From Polaribacter reichenbachii (GTDB taxonomy: Bacteria > Bacteroidota > Bacteroidia > Flavobacteriales > Flavobacteriaceae): a DNA stretch of 64,000 bases. The position numbers and the translations under genes are program-made. Below, in pieces: positions 55,778 to 64,000 of the stretch. The first letter of the stretch is position 1, and every line of letters begins with the position of its first letter. The notes under the pieces were generated by a model that saw only the letters and a list, made by a program, of their open reading frames with translations, was not told the DNA's origin and did no database searches. The stretch lies in assembly GCF_001975665.1 (NCBI RefSeq), contig NZ_CP019419.1, forward strand, positions 3,765,501-3,829,500. Reading direction: 5' to 3'.

Positions 55778-56431
55778 TTATTTTTCTATTAAATCTTTAA
55801 TAAAATTGGTACTGATTTCTGTGAAATCATTAAAATTAAATTGCGCTTCTGTAAGCACGTTTTTATCACCAATACCAATACTTATCATTTGAGCAGCATT
55901 TGCTGCTTGTACACCAGCAACTGCATCTTCAAAAACCACACATTCATCTGCATTAACATCTAATTGTTTTGCGGCTAATAAAAACACTTCTGGATCTGGC
56001 TTTGCTTTGGTAACATGATTACCGTCTACAATTGCATCAAAATAAGGTAACAGACCTACTTTTTCTAGAATAGGTTTTGCATTTTTACTTGCAGATCCTA
56101 AAGCAATTGGTATGTTATTTTCTTTTAAAAAGGCTAATACTTTTGGCACATCAGGTAGTATTTCTGATGCATCCATATTTTTTATAAATTCTAAATAATC
56201 GACATTTTTGTCAATCATCCATTTATCAAACTCTTCTTGTGTTGCTTCTCTTTTTCCAATTTCTAATAAAATTTCTAAACAGCGTTTTCTACTCACTCCT
56301 TTAAAGAGTTCGTTTTGTTCTTCTGTAAATTCGAAACCTAATTGGTTAGCTAATTTTTTCCAAGCTAAATAATGATATTTGGCAGTGTCTACGATTACAC
56401 CGTCCAAATCAAAAATAAATCCTTTTTTCAT
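55778..56431 (-). CDS. pgmB: Beta-phosphoglucomutase
   Basis: The 217-residue cytoplasmic HAD-family enzyme converts beta-glucose 1-phosphate, the GH65 product, to glucose 6-phosphate. Motif I FDLDGVIVDTAKYH has the nucleophile Asp and its Asp+2 partner. The cap segment includes GVSRKRCLEILLE, motif II is GSASKN, motif III lysine is in KAKPDPEVF, and motif IV EDAVAGV. The gene touches its neighbours: zero bases from the MFS stop and one base from GH65. Confidence 0.95.
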   Translation of the reverse strand: MKKGFIFDLDGVIVDTAKYHYLAWKKLANQLGFEFTEEQNELFKGVSRKRCLEILLEIGKREATQEEFDKWMIDKNVDYLEFIKNMDASEILPDVPKVLAFLKENNIPIALGSASKNAKPILEKVGLLPYFDAIVDGNHVTKAKPDPEVFLLAAKQLDVNADECVVFEDAVAGVQAANAAQMISIGIGDKNVLTEAQFNFNDFTEISTNFIKDLIEK

Positions 56432-57784
56432 TTAATTTGTTTTTACCACATCATCTACATCTTTTACTTTGTAGACTAACGCTGCTGCGATTAAGAAACT
56501 AATACCGCTAATAAGTAATGCAAAGATTGCCTGATTGTTATAAGCGTATTTTACTAATGGACCACCAATTAAGGCGTTAATAATTTGAGGAATTACAATG
56601 AAGAAATTAAAAATCCCCATATAAACTCCCATTTTTTTAGCGGATATAGAACCTGCTAAAATTGCATAAGGCATAGCTAAAATACTTGCCCATGCAATAC
56701 CTACACCAATCATTGAAACTATTAACCAGTTTTCGTTTGGCATAATATAAATTGATAATAGACCTAAACCACCAATAATTAAAGAAACAGAATGCGTTCT
56801 TTTTCTTCCTATTTTCTTAGCGATATATGGTAAAGCAAATGCATAAAGTGCTGAGACTAAATTGTAGATACCAAATAGAATACCAACCCAATCTCCTGCA
56901 TTTTGATAAGTTTTACTGCTGCTATCTGTAAAAGGCAACCCATAAATGTGTTGCGCTATTGCAGGCGTAGCAAAAACCCACATCCCAAAAAGACCAAACC
57001 AAGAAAAGAACTGCACCCAACTTAATTGACGCATTGTTGTTGGCATTTTTTTGAAATCATCAAAAATATCCATCAAACTAGAGTTTTCTTCTTCGTCTGT
57101 AGAAATAGCATCTGAATCTTGATCAAAACTTGCTAATTCTTCTGGAGAGTACTCTTTAGTAGTGAAAATTGTTACTAAGATCGAAATAATTAAAATTGCA
57201 GCACCAATCACAAAAGACCAGATAAGATTTTGAGGCACAACTCCAGATGAAGTTTCGTTAGAAACGCCAAACCAATTTGTAAGTGCATATGGCAACCAAG
57301 AACCAACTACGGCTCCAAAACCAATTAATGCAGTTTGTACACTAAATCCTAAAGTTCTTTGATCTGTTCTTAAATTATCGCCAACAAGAGCTCTAAAAGG
57401 CTCCATAGCAACATTAAAAGAGGCGTCCATAATCATTAACATTCCTGCACCAACCCAAAGAGCGGGTAAAAATGCAATAAATAGATCTGCTTGTGGCATT
57501 AAAATTAATCCGATAGAAGCTAAAATTGCTCCAACTAAAAAGTAAGGTTTTCTTCTTCCAAATTTTCCCCAAGTTTTATCGCTGTAATGCCCAATTATTG
57601 GTTGAACAATTAACCCCATTAAAGGTGCTATAATCCAGAACCAAGAAAGTTCATGAACATCTGCTCCAAAAATTTGTAAAATTCTACTTGCGTTAGCATT
57701 TTGAAGGGCAAAACCCATTTGTATTCCTAGAAATCCAAAACTCATGTTCCAGATTTGCCAGAAGCTTAATTTACGCTTTTCCAT
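56432..57784 (-). CDS. MFS maltose-type sugar transporter (SLC45/GPH-like)
   Basis: The 450-residue protein has twelve predicted membrane helices and the family signature at its N-terminus (WNMSFGFLGIQMGFALQNAN), then PIIGHYSDKTWGKFGRR between helices 2 and 3. This is typical of the SLC45-like sugar carriers that sit next to maltose phosphorylase genes. It should import maltose or short malto-oligosaccharides from the periplasm into the cytoplasm by proton symport. It is the first gene of the nine-gene leftward operon, behind the promoter region at 57785-57910. Confidence 0.9.
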   Translation of the reverse strand: MEKRKLSFWQIWNMSFGFLGIQMGFALQNANASRILQIFGADVHELSWFWIIAPLMGLIVQPIIGHYSDKTWGKFGRRKPYFLVGAILASIGLILMPQADLFIAFLPALWVGAGMLMIMDASFNVAMEPFRALVGDNLRTDQRTLGFSVQTALIGFGAVVGSWLPYALTNWFGVSNETSSGVVPQNLIWSFVIGAAILIISILVTIFTTKEYSPEELASFDQDSDAISTDEEENSSLMDIFDDFKKMPTTMRQLSWVQFFSWFGLFGMWVFATPAIAQHIYGLPFTDSSSKTYQNAGDWVGILFGIYNLVSALYAFALPYIAKKIGRKRTHSVSLIIGGLGLLSIYIMPNENWLIVSMIGVGIAWASILAMPYAILAGSISAKKMGVYMGIFNFFIVIPQIINALIGGPLVKYAYNNQAIFALLISGISFLIAAALVYKVKDVDDVVKTN

Positions 57785-57806
57785 TATCGTAATTATTAGT
57801 TTATAC

Positions 57807-57826
57807 GATAAGTGCTTAGACTTATC
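57807..57826. promoter_or_regulatory. Leader hairpin or operator before the MFS gene
   Basis: GATAAGT (57807-57813) and ACTTATC (57820-57826) form a 7-bp inverted repeat within the likely mRNA leader, 23 bp before the start codon. Confidence 0.35.
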
Positions 57827-57877
57827 AATTAATAAATTTTGTGGAATGTAATTTATTGATAAATCTTAATTATGTAA

Positions 57878-57885
57878 CAAAGATA
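57878..57885 (-). promoter_or_regulatory. -7 element of the leftward glucan operon
   Basis: On the minus strand TATCTTTG, an exact TAnnTTTG. The predicted -33 position overlaps the palindrome at 57892-57910, and no TTTG is visible there. Confidence 0.5.
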
Positions 57886-57891
57886 TATTAT

Positions 57892-57910
57892 TTTTATCAA
57901 GTTGATAAAA
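57892..57910. promoter_or_regulatory. Perfect 9-1-9 palindrome at the glucan-operon promoter
   Basis: TTTTATCAA, a central G, and TTGATAAAA. It covers the predicted -33 region of the MFS operon and lies just beyond the lacI stop, so it may be an operator or a weak terminator. It lacks the central CG of LacI-type sites. Confidence 0.45.
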
Positions 57911-57924
57911 ACTAAGGTAAATTT

Positions 57925-58947
57925 CTACGACGACGGTTTCGTAGATTCTCGTAACTTTAAATCGCTCGAAATCACAATTTTTTTCGGGCTATAAACTTCA
58001 GATTCTTTTTCAATTCTTTCTATTAAAAGCTCTACTGATTGTTTACCCATTGTAAACCCATGTTGTGCTATTGTTGTGATAGATGGAGAGGAATATTCTG
58101 ATATTAAACCGTCTGTAAAACCAATGACAGAGAAGTCTTCTGGTACTTTTAGCCCTTTTTCTTTAGCAATTCGAATAGCATTAGCAGCATAAATTTCATT
58201 TACTGCAAAAACACCATCAATGTCTAAGTTAAATACTGGTTCTATTTGTTTTCTAACATCAAGATTTTCATCAATCTCAATAATTAGATTGTTATTCGTT
58301 TTAATGTACTCTTCTATTAAAGCTTTTTCATAACCTTGTCTTCTTAAAGTGCCAACATTTACGTGTTTTGGAGTAGTAATCAAAGCTATTTTTTTTCTAC
58401 CATTATCTAACAAATGTTTAGTAGCCTTATAACCTGCACCTACATCATCTACAACCACTTTATCACATAAGATATCGTCTACTACCCTATCGAATAAAAC
58501 TAAAGGAATCTCTTCAGAAACCAAATCTGTAAAGTGCTTATAATCCTTATTTTTTAAGGTTTCATTAGCTATAGAAACAATTAAACCATCGACACTACCA
58601 TTAGATAAAACTTTTAAAGTTTCTACTTCTTTTGCATAAGATTCATTAGAAAAACAAACCATAATGTGATAACCTTTTTCTATAGCACCTTCTTCTATTC
58701 CCATGATTACAGTAGAAAAAAAATGATGAACAATTTTAGGTAAAATAACCCCAATAACTTTTGTTTTTTGATTTCTTAATTGAAGTGCTAAACTATTTGG
58801 TTTGTAATTATAGAGATTTGCATAAGCTTGTATTTTATCTTTTGTTTCTTTACTAATCTCATGACTATCCTTTAAAGCTTTAGACACTGTAGATGTTGAA
58901 ACCCCTAATTCTTTGGCAATTGTTTTTATGGTAATTTTTTGCTTCAT
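57925..58947 (-). CDS. LacI-family transcriptional regulator of the alpha-glucan locus
   Basis: The 340-residue protein has an N-terminal helix-turn-helix (TIKTIAKELGVSTSTVSKAL, about 6-25), the hinge helix region (YNYKPNSLALQLR) with LAxxL-like leucines, and a periplasmic-binding-protein-like sugar domain (VIGVILPKIVHHFFS onward). It lies between the two divergent arms of the locus and should respond to maltose or a related sugar. In this locus it takes the place of the SusR-type regulator of Bacteroides. The near-perfect operator at 59019-59036 lies in its own upstream region. Confidence 0.93.
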   Translation of the reverse strand: MKQKITIKTIAKELGVSTSTVSKALKDSHEISKETKDKIQAYANLYNYKPNSLALQLRNQKTKVIGVILPKIVHHFFSTVIMGIEEGAIEKGYHIMVCFSNESYAKEVETLKVLSNGSVDGLIVSIANETLKNKDYKHFTDLVSEEIPLVLFDRVVDDILCDKVVVDDVGAGYKATKHLLDNGRKKIALITTPKHVNVGTLRRQGYEKALIEEYIKTNNNLIIEIDENLDVRKQIEPVFNLDIDGVFAVNEIYAANAIRIAKEKGLKVPEDFSVIGFTDGLISEYSSPSITTIAQHGFTMGKQSVELLIERIEKESEVYSPKKIVISSDLKLRESTKPSS

Positions 58948-58999
58948 TTTTTTCTAAAAAGGCAATTTTAAGCGTTAAATATTACTAATTTAATGATTT

Positions 59000-59018
59000 T
59001 TAACAAAAAAGTTGTTAA
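59000..59018. promoter_or_regulatory. Inverted repeat abutting the LacI operator
   Basis: TTAACAA (59000-59006) and TTGTTAA (59012-59018) flank AAAAG. It touches the LacI-type site directly, so two palindromes lie side by side between lacI and susC. Confidence 0.4.
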
Positions 59019-59036
59019 CACGAAACCGTTTTCGTG
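59019..59036. promoter_or_regulatory. LacI-type operator between lacI and susC
   Basis: CACGAAACCGTTTTCGTG is symmetrical at all but two complementary positions and has the central CG and flanking A/T arms usual for LacI/GalR sites. It lies about 12 bp upstream of the -33 element of susC, a position that could suit activation as well as repression. Confidence 0.65.
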
Positions 59037-59048
59037 ACTTTTATCATA

Positions 59049-59078
59049 TTGATTACAGGCTTCTTGTTTCTATATTTA
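59049..59078 (+). promoter_or_regulatory. Promoter of susC
   Basis: TTG (59049-59051), a 19-bp spacer, then TATATTTA (59071-59078), one base from TAnnTTTG. It gives a leader of about 60 nt before the ATG at 59146 and rules out the GTG at 59083 as start. Confidence 0.5.
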
Positions 59079-59145
59079 CAATGTGGAATGTGAATTTATT
59101 GTTAAGTCGAAATCAAATTTACAGTTATTATTTAACAAATTATAC

Positions 59146-62058
59146 ATGAAAAAATTTAAATTATTGTTAATTGGAATTCTTTTGACTTCATCATTTACAA
59201 TGTTTGCTCAGCAAACCATAAATGGTGTTGTAAAAGAAAAAGCAACAGGTGAGCCTTTACCTGGTGTTAGTATTTTGGTTAAAGGTACAACAAAAGGTAC
59301 TCAAACCGATTTTGATGGAAACTTTTCTTTAGACAAAGTTAAAACTGGAGATATTTTAGTCTTTAACTATCTAGGATTTGCTGATTTAGAAGTAACAATT
59401 GGAACTAATTTTAATATTGAAGTAGCACTAACTGAATCTTCTGAGCAATTAGATGAAATCGTTGTAGTAGGTTATGGTTCTATTAAAAAAGAAGATTTAA
59501 CAGGTACAACAGACTTATTAACTAGCGACGACTTTAATAAAGGTCCAATTGTTTCTGCACAATCTTTAATTAGTGGTAAAGTTGCTGGTGTAAATGTAAT
59601 TGCTGGTTCTGGTGCTCCTGGAGATGGACAAACGATTAATATTCGTGGTACAGGTTCTTTATCTTTAACTAGCCAACCATTATATGTAATAGATGGTATT
59701 CCTTTAGATAATGGTGGAGTTGGTGGATCTAGAAATCCATTAAACTTTATCAACCCAAATGATATTGAAACTTTTGTGGTTTTAAAAGATGCTTCTTCTA
59801 CTGCTATTTATGGTTCTAGAGCTGCAAATGGGGTAATATTAATTACTACTAAAAAAGGTAAAGACAGAGATTTTAAATTCAATATTAGTTCTCAAACAAC
59901 GGTTTACACGTTAAGAGATAAAGTAGATGTTTTATCTGCGGATCAATTTAGTACATTAATCAACGATATTGGTACACCGAATCAAATTGCTTTGTTAGGT
60001 AATGCTAATACAGATTGGCAAGAAGAAATTTATACTACAGCAATTGGACAAGATCATAACTTTAGTGCATTAGGTAACCTTTATGGTGTGCCAATGAGAG
60101 CTTCTTTAGGATACTCTGAACACGAAGGTATTTTAAAAGGTGATAATTTAGCACGTACAACTGCTTCTATTAACTTATCTCCTTCTTTTTTAGATGATCA
60201 TTTAAAAGTAGATCTTAACGCAAAAGGAATGTACACAGAAAATACATTTGCAAATAGAGGTGCAATAGGTGGTTCTATTTCTTTTGATCCTACTCAAGCT
60301 ATTTTCGATCCAAATTCTCAATATGGTGGTTATTTTGCTTGGTTAGATGCAGGTACAGGAAACCAAAATAATTTAGCACCTACAAATCCTATTGCATTAT
60401 TAGATTTAATAGATGATACTGCAGAAATTAGACGTTTAGTAGCAAATGCGAAAATAGATTATAAAATACATGGTTTAGAAGATTTAACTGCTACAATTAA
60501 CTTAGGTTTTGATACTTCAAATAGTCATGGTAGAACTATAACTTCTGAATTAATACCAACTTCGGATGCAACTTTTAATGGTTCATTAACCAGCTTTGTT
60601 CAAAAATCAGACAATAAAGTTTTTGACGCTTATTTAACTTACACAAAAACTTTTAATGAAGCACATAATTTAACAGTGGTTGGTGGTCATGCATATCAAT
60701 CTTTTGAATATGACAATTATAGTTTTGATAGTGAAGCACAAGAAGATGGTAACACTTTCGAATTTGTAGACAAATCTAAAAATGTATTATTATCATATTT
60801 TGGTAGAGCTAATTACGATTATAAAGGTAAATACTATTTAACTGCAACTTTAAGAGCAGATGCTTCCTCTAAATTAAATCCAGATGATCGTTGGGGAATT
60901 TTCCCATCATTTGCAGCAGCTTGGAGTATTCATAAAGAAGCTTTTATGGAAGATTCTTTCTTTAACGAATTAAAATTAAGAGTTGGTTATGGAGAAATAG
61001 GTAACATTAATGGTTTAGGAGATTATCAATTTTTAACAAGATATAATGGTAGTACAGATACTGCTAATTATCAATTTGGTAGTGCTTTTTACCAAACATT
61101 TAGACCAGAACCAATTAACAAAGACTTACGTTGGGAAGTAGGTAAAACATTTAACCTTGGTATGGACTTTGCTTTTCTTGATAGAAGAATTTCGGGTTCT
61201 GTAAATGCTTATATTAAACAAACTAACGACCTTATTGCAAGTTCAATCGTAGATCCTTTTACAAATTTTGGAAACAGAATTAATGCCAACATTGGTAATA
61301 TGGAAAACAGAGGTTTAGAATTTAACATTAATGCTACACCTATAAGAACTGATAATTTTGAATGGTCTGTGAATTATAACATCTCTTTAAACGATAATGA
61401 AATTACACAATTATCTGTAGATCAACCTCAAGGAGGAATATCAACAGGTGTTGGTAATAATGTTCAAGTTCATAGAGAAGGAGAAACTGCAAATAGTTTT
61501 TATGTTTTTCAACAAGTTTATGGTGCAGATGGTAAGCCTTTAGAAGGTGTTTTTGTAGATAGAAATAATGATAACACCATTAATGATGATGACAAATACA
61601 TTAACGAAGATCCTTTTGCTGATGTTTTAATGGGCTTTAACACCAATATAAATTATAAAAATTGGGATTTTTCTATACAAACAAGAGCAAGTTTTGGTAA
61701 CTATATGTATAATGATGTAGCTGCAAACAGAGGTGTGCAAATAAATGCTACAAATAATAATATATTATCAAACTTACATTCAGATTATTACAACAGTGGT
61801 TTTACTGTAATTAGTGATAAAACTGCTTTAAGTGATCATTTTGTACAAGACGCATCTTTCTTTAAGATTGATAACATTTCTCTTGGTTATACTTTAGACA
61901 AGATTAAAAACACAACATTCAGATTCTACGGATCTTTACAAAATGTTTTAATTGTAACAGATTATGATGGTTTAGACCCAGAAATTAATTTAGGTATTGA
62001 TAATAATTTTTACCCAAGACCTAGATCTTTTGTCTTAGGTGCAAACATTAACTTTTAA
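59146..62058 (+). CDS. susC: SusC-like TonB-dependent outer-membrane transporter
   Basis: From the ATG at 59146 the protein has 970 residues and a signal peptide ending near TMFAQQ. A carboxypeptidase-regulatory-like domain follows (about 25-95; GVVKEKATGEPLPGVSILVKG-type, here split by its linker). The plug starts with EIVVVGYGSIKKEDLTG, and a 22-strand barrel ends in FVLGANINF. It imports malto-oligosaccharides together with the SusD lipoprotein encoded 10 bp downstream. The in-frame upstream extension (to 59083) lacks a signal-like start and is not used. Confidence 0.95.
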   Translation: MKKFKLLLIGILLTSSFTMFAQQTINGVVKEKATGEPLPGVSILVKGTTKGTQTDFDGNFSLDKVKTGDILVFNYLGFADLEVTIGTNFNIEVALTESSEQLDEIVVVGYGSIKKEDLTGTTDLLTSDDFNKGPIVSAQSLISGKVAGVNVIAGSGAPGDGQTINIRGTGSLSLTSQPLYVIDGIPLDNGGVGGSRNPLNFINPNDIETFVVLKDASSTAIYGSRAANGVILITTKKGKDRDFKFNISSQTTVYTLRDKVDVLSADQFSTLINDIGTPNQIALLGNANTDWQEEIYTTAIGQDHNFSALGNLYGVPMRASLGYSEHEGILKGDNLARTTASINLSPSFLDDHLKVDLNAKGMYTENTFANRGAIGGSISFDPTQAIFDPNSQYGGYFAWLDAGTGNQNNLAPTNPIALLDLIDDTAEIRRLVANAKIDYKIHGLEDLTATINLGFDTSNSHGRTITSELIPTSDATFNGSLTSFVQKSDNKVFDAYLTYTKTFNEAHNLTVVGGHAYQSFEYDNYSFDSEAQEDGNTFEFVDKSKNVLLSYFGRANYDYKGKYYLTATLRADASSKLNPDDRWGIFPSFAAAWSIHKEAFMEDSFFNELKLRVGYGEIGNINGLGDYQFLTRYNGSTDTANYQFGSAFYQTFRPEPINKDLRWEVGKTFNLGMDFAFLDRRISGSVNAYIKQTNDLIASSIVDPFTNFGNRINANIGNMENRGLEFNINATPIRTDNFEWSVNYNISLNDNEITQLSVDQPQGGISTGVGNNVQVHREGETANSFYVFQQVYGADGKPLEGVFVDRNNDNTINDDDKYINEDPFADVLMGFNTNINYKNWDFSIQTRASFGNYMYNDVAANRGVQINATNNNILSNLHSDYYNSGFTVISDKTALSDHFVQDASFFKIDNISLGYTLDKIKNTTFRFYGSLQNVLIVTDYDGLDPEINLGIDNNFYPRPRSFVLGANINF

Positions 62059-62068
62059 ATAAAAAATA

Positions 62069-63958
62069 ATGCAACAAAAATTTAAATATTTAATTGTAAT
62101 CATGTTATTCTCCTTAGGAGTAATATCATGTCATGAAGACTTAAATCAATCTCCTATTGATCCAGATAGTTTTACAGAAGAAGATGTGTTTTCTAACGCA
62201 ACAGATGCACAAGGCGCATTAGCTAAATTATACGCTAGTTTAGCATTAACAGGGCAACAAGGCCCTGCAGGACAAGCAGATATTGCTGATATTGACGAAG
62301 GTTTTTCTCAATATTCAAGAATGTTATTTAACCTAAACGAATTAACTACAGATCATGCAGTTGTTGGTTGGGGAGATGCTGGTTTGCCAGATTTACATGG
62401 ACAATATTGGTCTGGTAGTAACGATTTTACAGAAGCAATGTATTATAGATTAGCTCAAGAAGTTTCTTTTTGTAACTCATTTATAGACAATGCTGCTATT
62501 TTAACAGACACAGAAGTTGCGGCTTATATTGCAGAAGCTCGTTTTTTAAGAGCTTTCGCTTACTATAATCTTATGGATTTATATGGGAGTGTTCCTTTAG
62601 TTACTCAAGTAACAACAGAATTACCAGAGCAAGCTACAAGAACTGAGTTATTTAATTTTATAGAATCTGAATTATTAGAAATTGCAGATGATTTAAAACC
62701 AAGTGGTTCTAATGAATATGGTAGAGTAGATCAAGTTGCGGCTTGGGCTTTATTATCTAAATTATACTTAAATGCTGAAGTTTTTACAGGAACTCCAAGA
62801 TATGCAGAAGCTGTAACATTTTCTAACAATGTAATGTCATCTAGTTACACCATTAACACAAATGATGCTAATGGAAATGGTACTGCTTATGATGAGTTGT
62901 TTTTAGCTGATAATAATACGAACGGAGCTCAAAACGAATTCATTTTTACTTTAAATTTCGATGGATTAAGATCTCAAACTTATGGAGGTTCTACGTTTTT
63001 AGTTCACGCTGCAATTGGTGGTAGTATGAATGCTACAGAATTTGGTGTAAATGGTGGCTGGGGAGGCTTAAGAACTACAAAAAGTTTAGTTAATAAATTT
63101 GATGTAGATGTTACCACTCTTAATCCAAATTTAGGTCCAGTATCTAATTGGGGGATTATTGGTGATGCAACACCAAATGGATGGAATGATCCTGATACAA
63201 AAATGTATGAAACAGGTACAGATACTTATGCAATTTATGCAAATTTAACTCCAGGTGAATTAAAATTTAGAAGAGATGGTGCTTGGACAGTTAATTATGG
63301 AGATGATACTGTTGATGGTACTTTAGAAGCTGGTGGTGCTAACATTCCTGTTACAGTTGCTGGTACTTATTACATCACTTTAGATTTAAATAGCTTAACA
63401 TATGCTATAGCACCATTTGTAGGTGATAGCAGAGGAATGTTTTATAAAGACGGACAATCATTAGAAATTGAGGAGATTCCTACTTTTGAAGACGGTTATG
63501 CTGTAACAAAGTTTAAAAACTTAGATTCTAATGGTAACCAAGGTTCTGATGCTGCTGGTGATTTTGTAGATACTGATTTACCATTAATTAGATTAGCAGA
63601 AATTTACTTAAACTACGCAGAAGCTGCTCTTAGAGGTGGTGGTGGAGATTTAGGTTTAGCTGTTACTAAAATTAATGAACTTAGAGAAAGAGCTTTTGGA
63701 AACTCTAGTGGTAATATAACAAGTGGAGATTTAACTTTAGATTTTGTTTTAAACGAAAGATCTCGTGAGTTATACTGGGAAGGTCAAAGAAGAACAGATT
63801 TAATAAGATATAACTATTTTACAACAGACGCTTACCTATGGCCTTTTAAAGGAGATTCTAAAGATGGTACAAGTGTAGAAGATTATAGAAATATTTTCCC
63901 TTTACCAAATAATATTATAACAACTAATCCTAATTTAACTCAAAATCAAGGATACTAA
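62069..63958 (+). CDS. susD: SusD-like glycan-binding lipoprotein with inserted starch-binding domain
   Basis: The 629-residue protein is about 100 residues longer than most SusD relatives. The lipobox VISC places the acylated cysteine at 21. SusD helices and TPR-like repeats (AYIAEARFLRAFAYYNLMDLYGSVPLV split here) cover about 30-350, and the C-terminal SusD segment (IRLAEIYLNYAEAALRGG, ELYWEGQRRTDLIRYN) follows about 455. Residues about 355-450 are an extra beta-domain with WGIIGDATPNGW, LTPGELKFRRDGAW, GGANIPV and YYITLDLNSLTY, which matches the repeat domain of SusE/SusF starch-binding proteins. It sits exactly between SusD's NKF and DSRGMFY segments. Confidence 0.9.
   Translation: MQQKFKYLIVIMLFSLGVISCHEDLNQSPIDPDSFTEEDVFSNATDAQGALAKLYASLALTGQQGPAGQADIADIDEGFSQYSRMLFNLNELTTDHAVVGWGDAGLPDLHGQYWSGSNDFTEAMYYRLAQEVSFCNSFIDNAAILTDTEVAAYIAEARFLRAFAYYNLMDLYGSVPLVTQVTTELPEQATRTELFNFIESELLEIADDLKPSGSNEYGRVDQVAAWALLSKLYLNAEVFTGTPRYAEAVTFSNNVMSSSYTINTNDANGNGTAYDELFLADNNTNGAQNEFIFTLNFDGLRSQTYGGSTFLVHAAIGGSMNATEFGVNGGWGGLRTTKSLVNKFDVDVTTLNPNLGPVSNWGIIGDATPNGWNDPDTKMYETGTDTYAIYANLTPGELKFRRDGAWTVNYGDDTVDGTLEAGGANIPVTVAGTYYITLDLNSLTYAIAPFVGDSRGMFYKDGQSLEIEEIPTFEDGYAVTKFKNLDSNGNQGSDAAGDFVDTDLPLIRLAEIYLNYAEAALRGGGGDLGLAVTKINELRERAFGNSSGNITSGDLTLDFVLNERSRELYWEGQRRTDLIRYNYFTTDAYLWPFKGDSKDGTSVEDYRNIFPLPNNIITTNPNLTQNQGY
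63131..63421 (+). other. SusE/F-type starch-binding module inserted in SusD
   Basis: Codons about 355-450 of the SusD gene. Aromatic residues that could stack on glucose are visible at Trp361 (SNWG), NGW and GAW. The module is flanked on both sides by continuous SusD sequence, so it is an insertion, not a terminal fusion. Confidence 0.8.
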
Positions 63959-63969
63959 TAAATAAAGAC

Positions 63970-64000
63970 ATGAAAAAAATATTAAATTCATTATTCGCTC
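63970..64000 (+). CDS. Start of a third sus gene (probably susE), cut by the window edge
   Basis: An ATG 12 bp after the susD stop opens MKKILNSLFA, the beginning of a signal peptide. The gene runs past the right edge. By position it is expected to be a SusE/SusF-type outer-membrane starch-binding lipoprotein, but only ten codons are visible. Confidence 0.6.
   Translation, partial: MKKILNSLFA

Noticed and set aside
57892..57910. Palindrome as a second LacI operator
   Set aside because: It has an odd centre and no central CG, unlike the site at 59019-59036, so it is reported only as an unassigned palindrome.
59083..59145. Upstream GTG start for susC
   Set aside because: It would precede a normal signal peptide by 21 residues and lies at the predicted transcription start.

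Overview
The window is about 64 kb of AT-rich DNA. It almost certainly comes from a marine member of the Flavobacteriaceae, with a Polaribacter-like gene set (inference from gene content). Supporting signs are several secreted proteins ending in type IX secretion (T9SS) sorting domains, SusC/SusD proteins, Bacteroidetes-type promoters (TTTG or TTG, about 19-22 bp, then TAnnTTTG) upstream of many genes, few visible Shine-Dalgarno sequences, and intergenic palindromic repeats of a kind I recall from Flavobacteriia. I saw no rRNA, tRNA, CRISPR array, insertion sequence or prophage.

Positions 1-29.7 kb are mixed chromosomal genes: meaB, a penicillin-binding-protein-like serine hydrolase, a LruC-domain lipoprotein, recG, a 2085-residue repeat-rich surface protein, an RsmB-type RNA methyltransferase, two tandem secreted endonuclease I paralogues, purL, a ThrE-like exporter, a secreted pentapeptide-like protein, a long-chain acyl-CoA synthetase followed by a stand-alone BLUF photoreceptor, and two thioredoxin-fold proteins. 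Positions 29.8-42.3 kb hold a secreted multidomain PL6 (alginate lyase type) gene behind a doubled palindromic operator, an S1/P1 nuclease, a compact six-gene SPFH/Arc operon that includes three genes of 52-56 codons, a large BNR-repeat protein, and DUF2490, DUF819 and DUF4369 genes.

Positions 42.3-64 kb are one alpha-glucan (starch, glycogen, maltodextrin) utilisation locus, cut by the right edge. A LacI-type regulator separates two divergent units. Rightward are susC, susD and the first codons of a third gene, probably susE. Leftward is a tightly packed nine-gene unit: maltose-type MFS transporter, beta-phosphoglucomutase, GH65 maltose phosphorylase, SusA-like GH13, esterase, GH31, GH13, MalS-like GH13 and SusB-like GH97, closed by a strong terminator. 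Inferred flow: SusCD imports oligosaccharides across the outer membrane, exported GH13/GH31/GH97 enzymes trim them, the MFS carrier imports maltose, and GH65 plus beta-phosphoglucomutase turn it into glucose and glucose 6-phosphate.

The most unusual observations are (1) a SusD with a SusE/F-type starch-binding module inserted inside the fold; (2) a palindromic repeat family with one copy read in frame inside purL and another inside the glucan operon, with a covarying base pair; (3) a nine-unit 246-bp coding repeat with long identical stretches; and (4) a doubled TTGGTAAACCAA operator before the PL6 gene.
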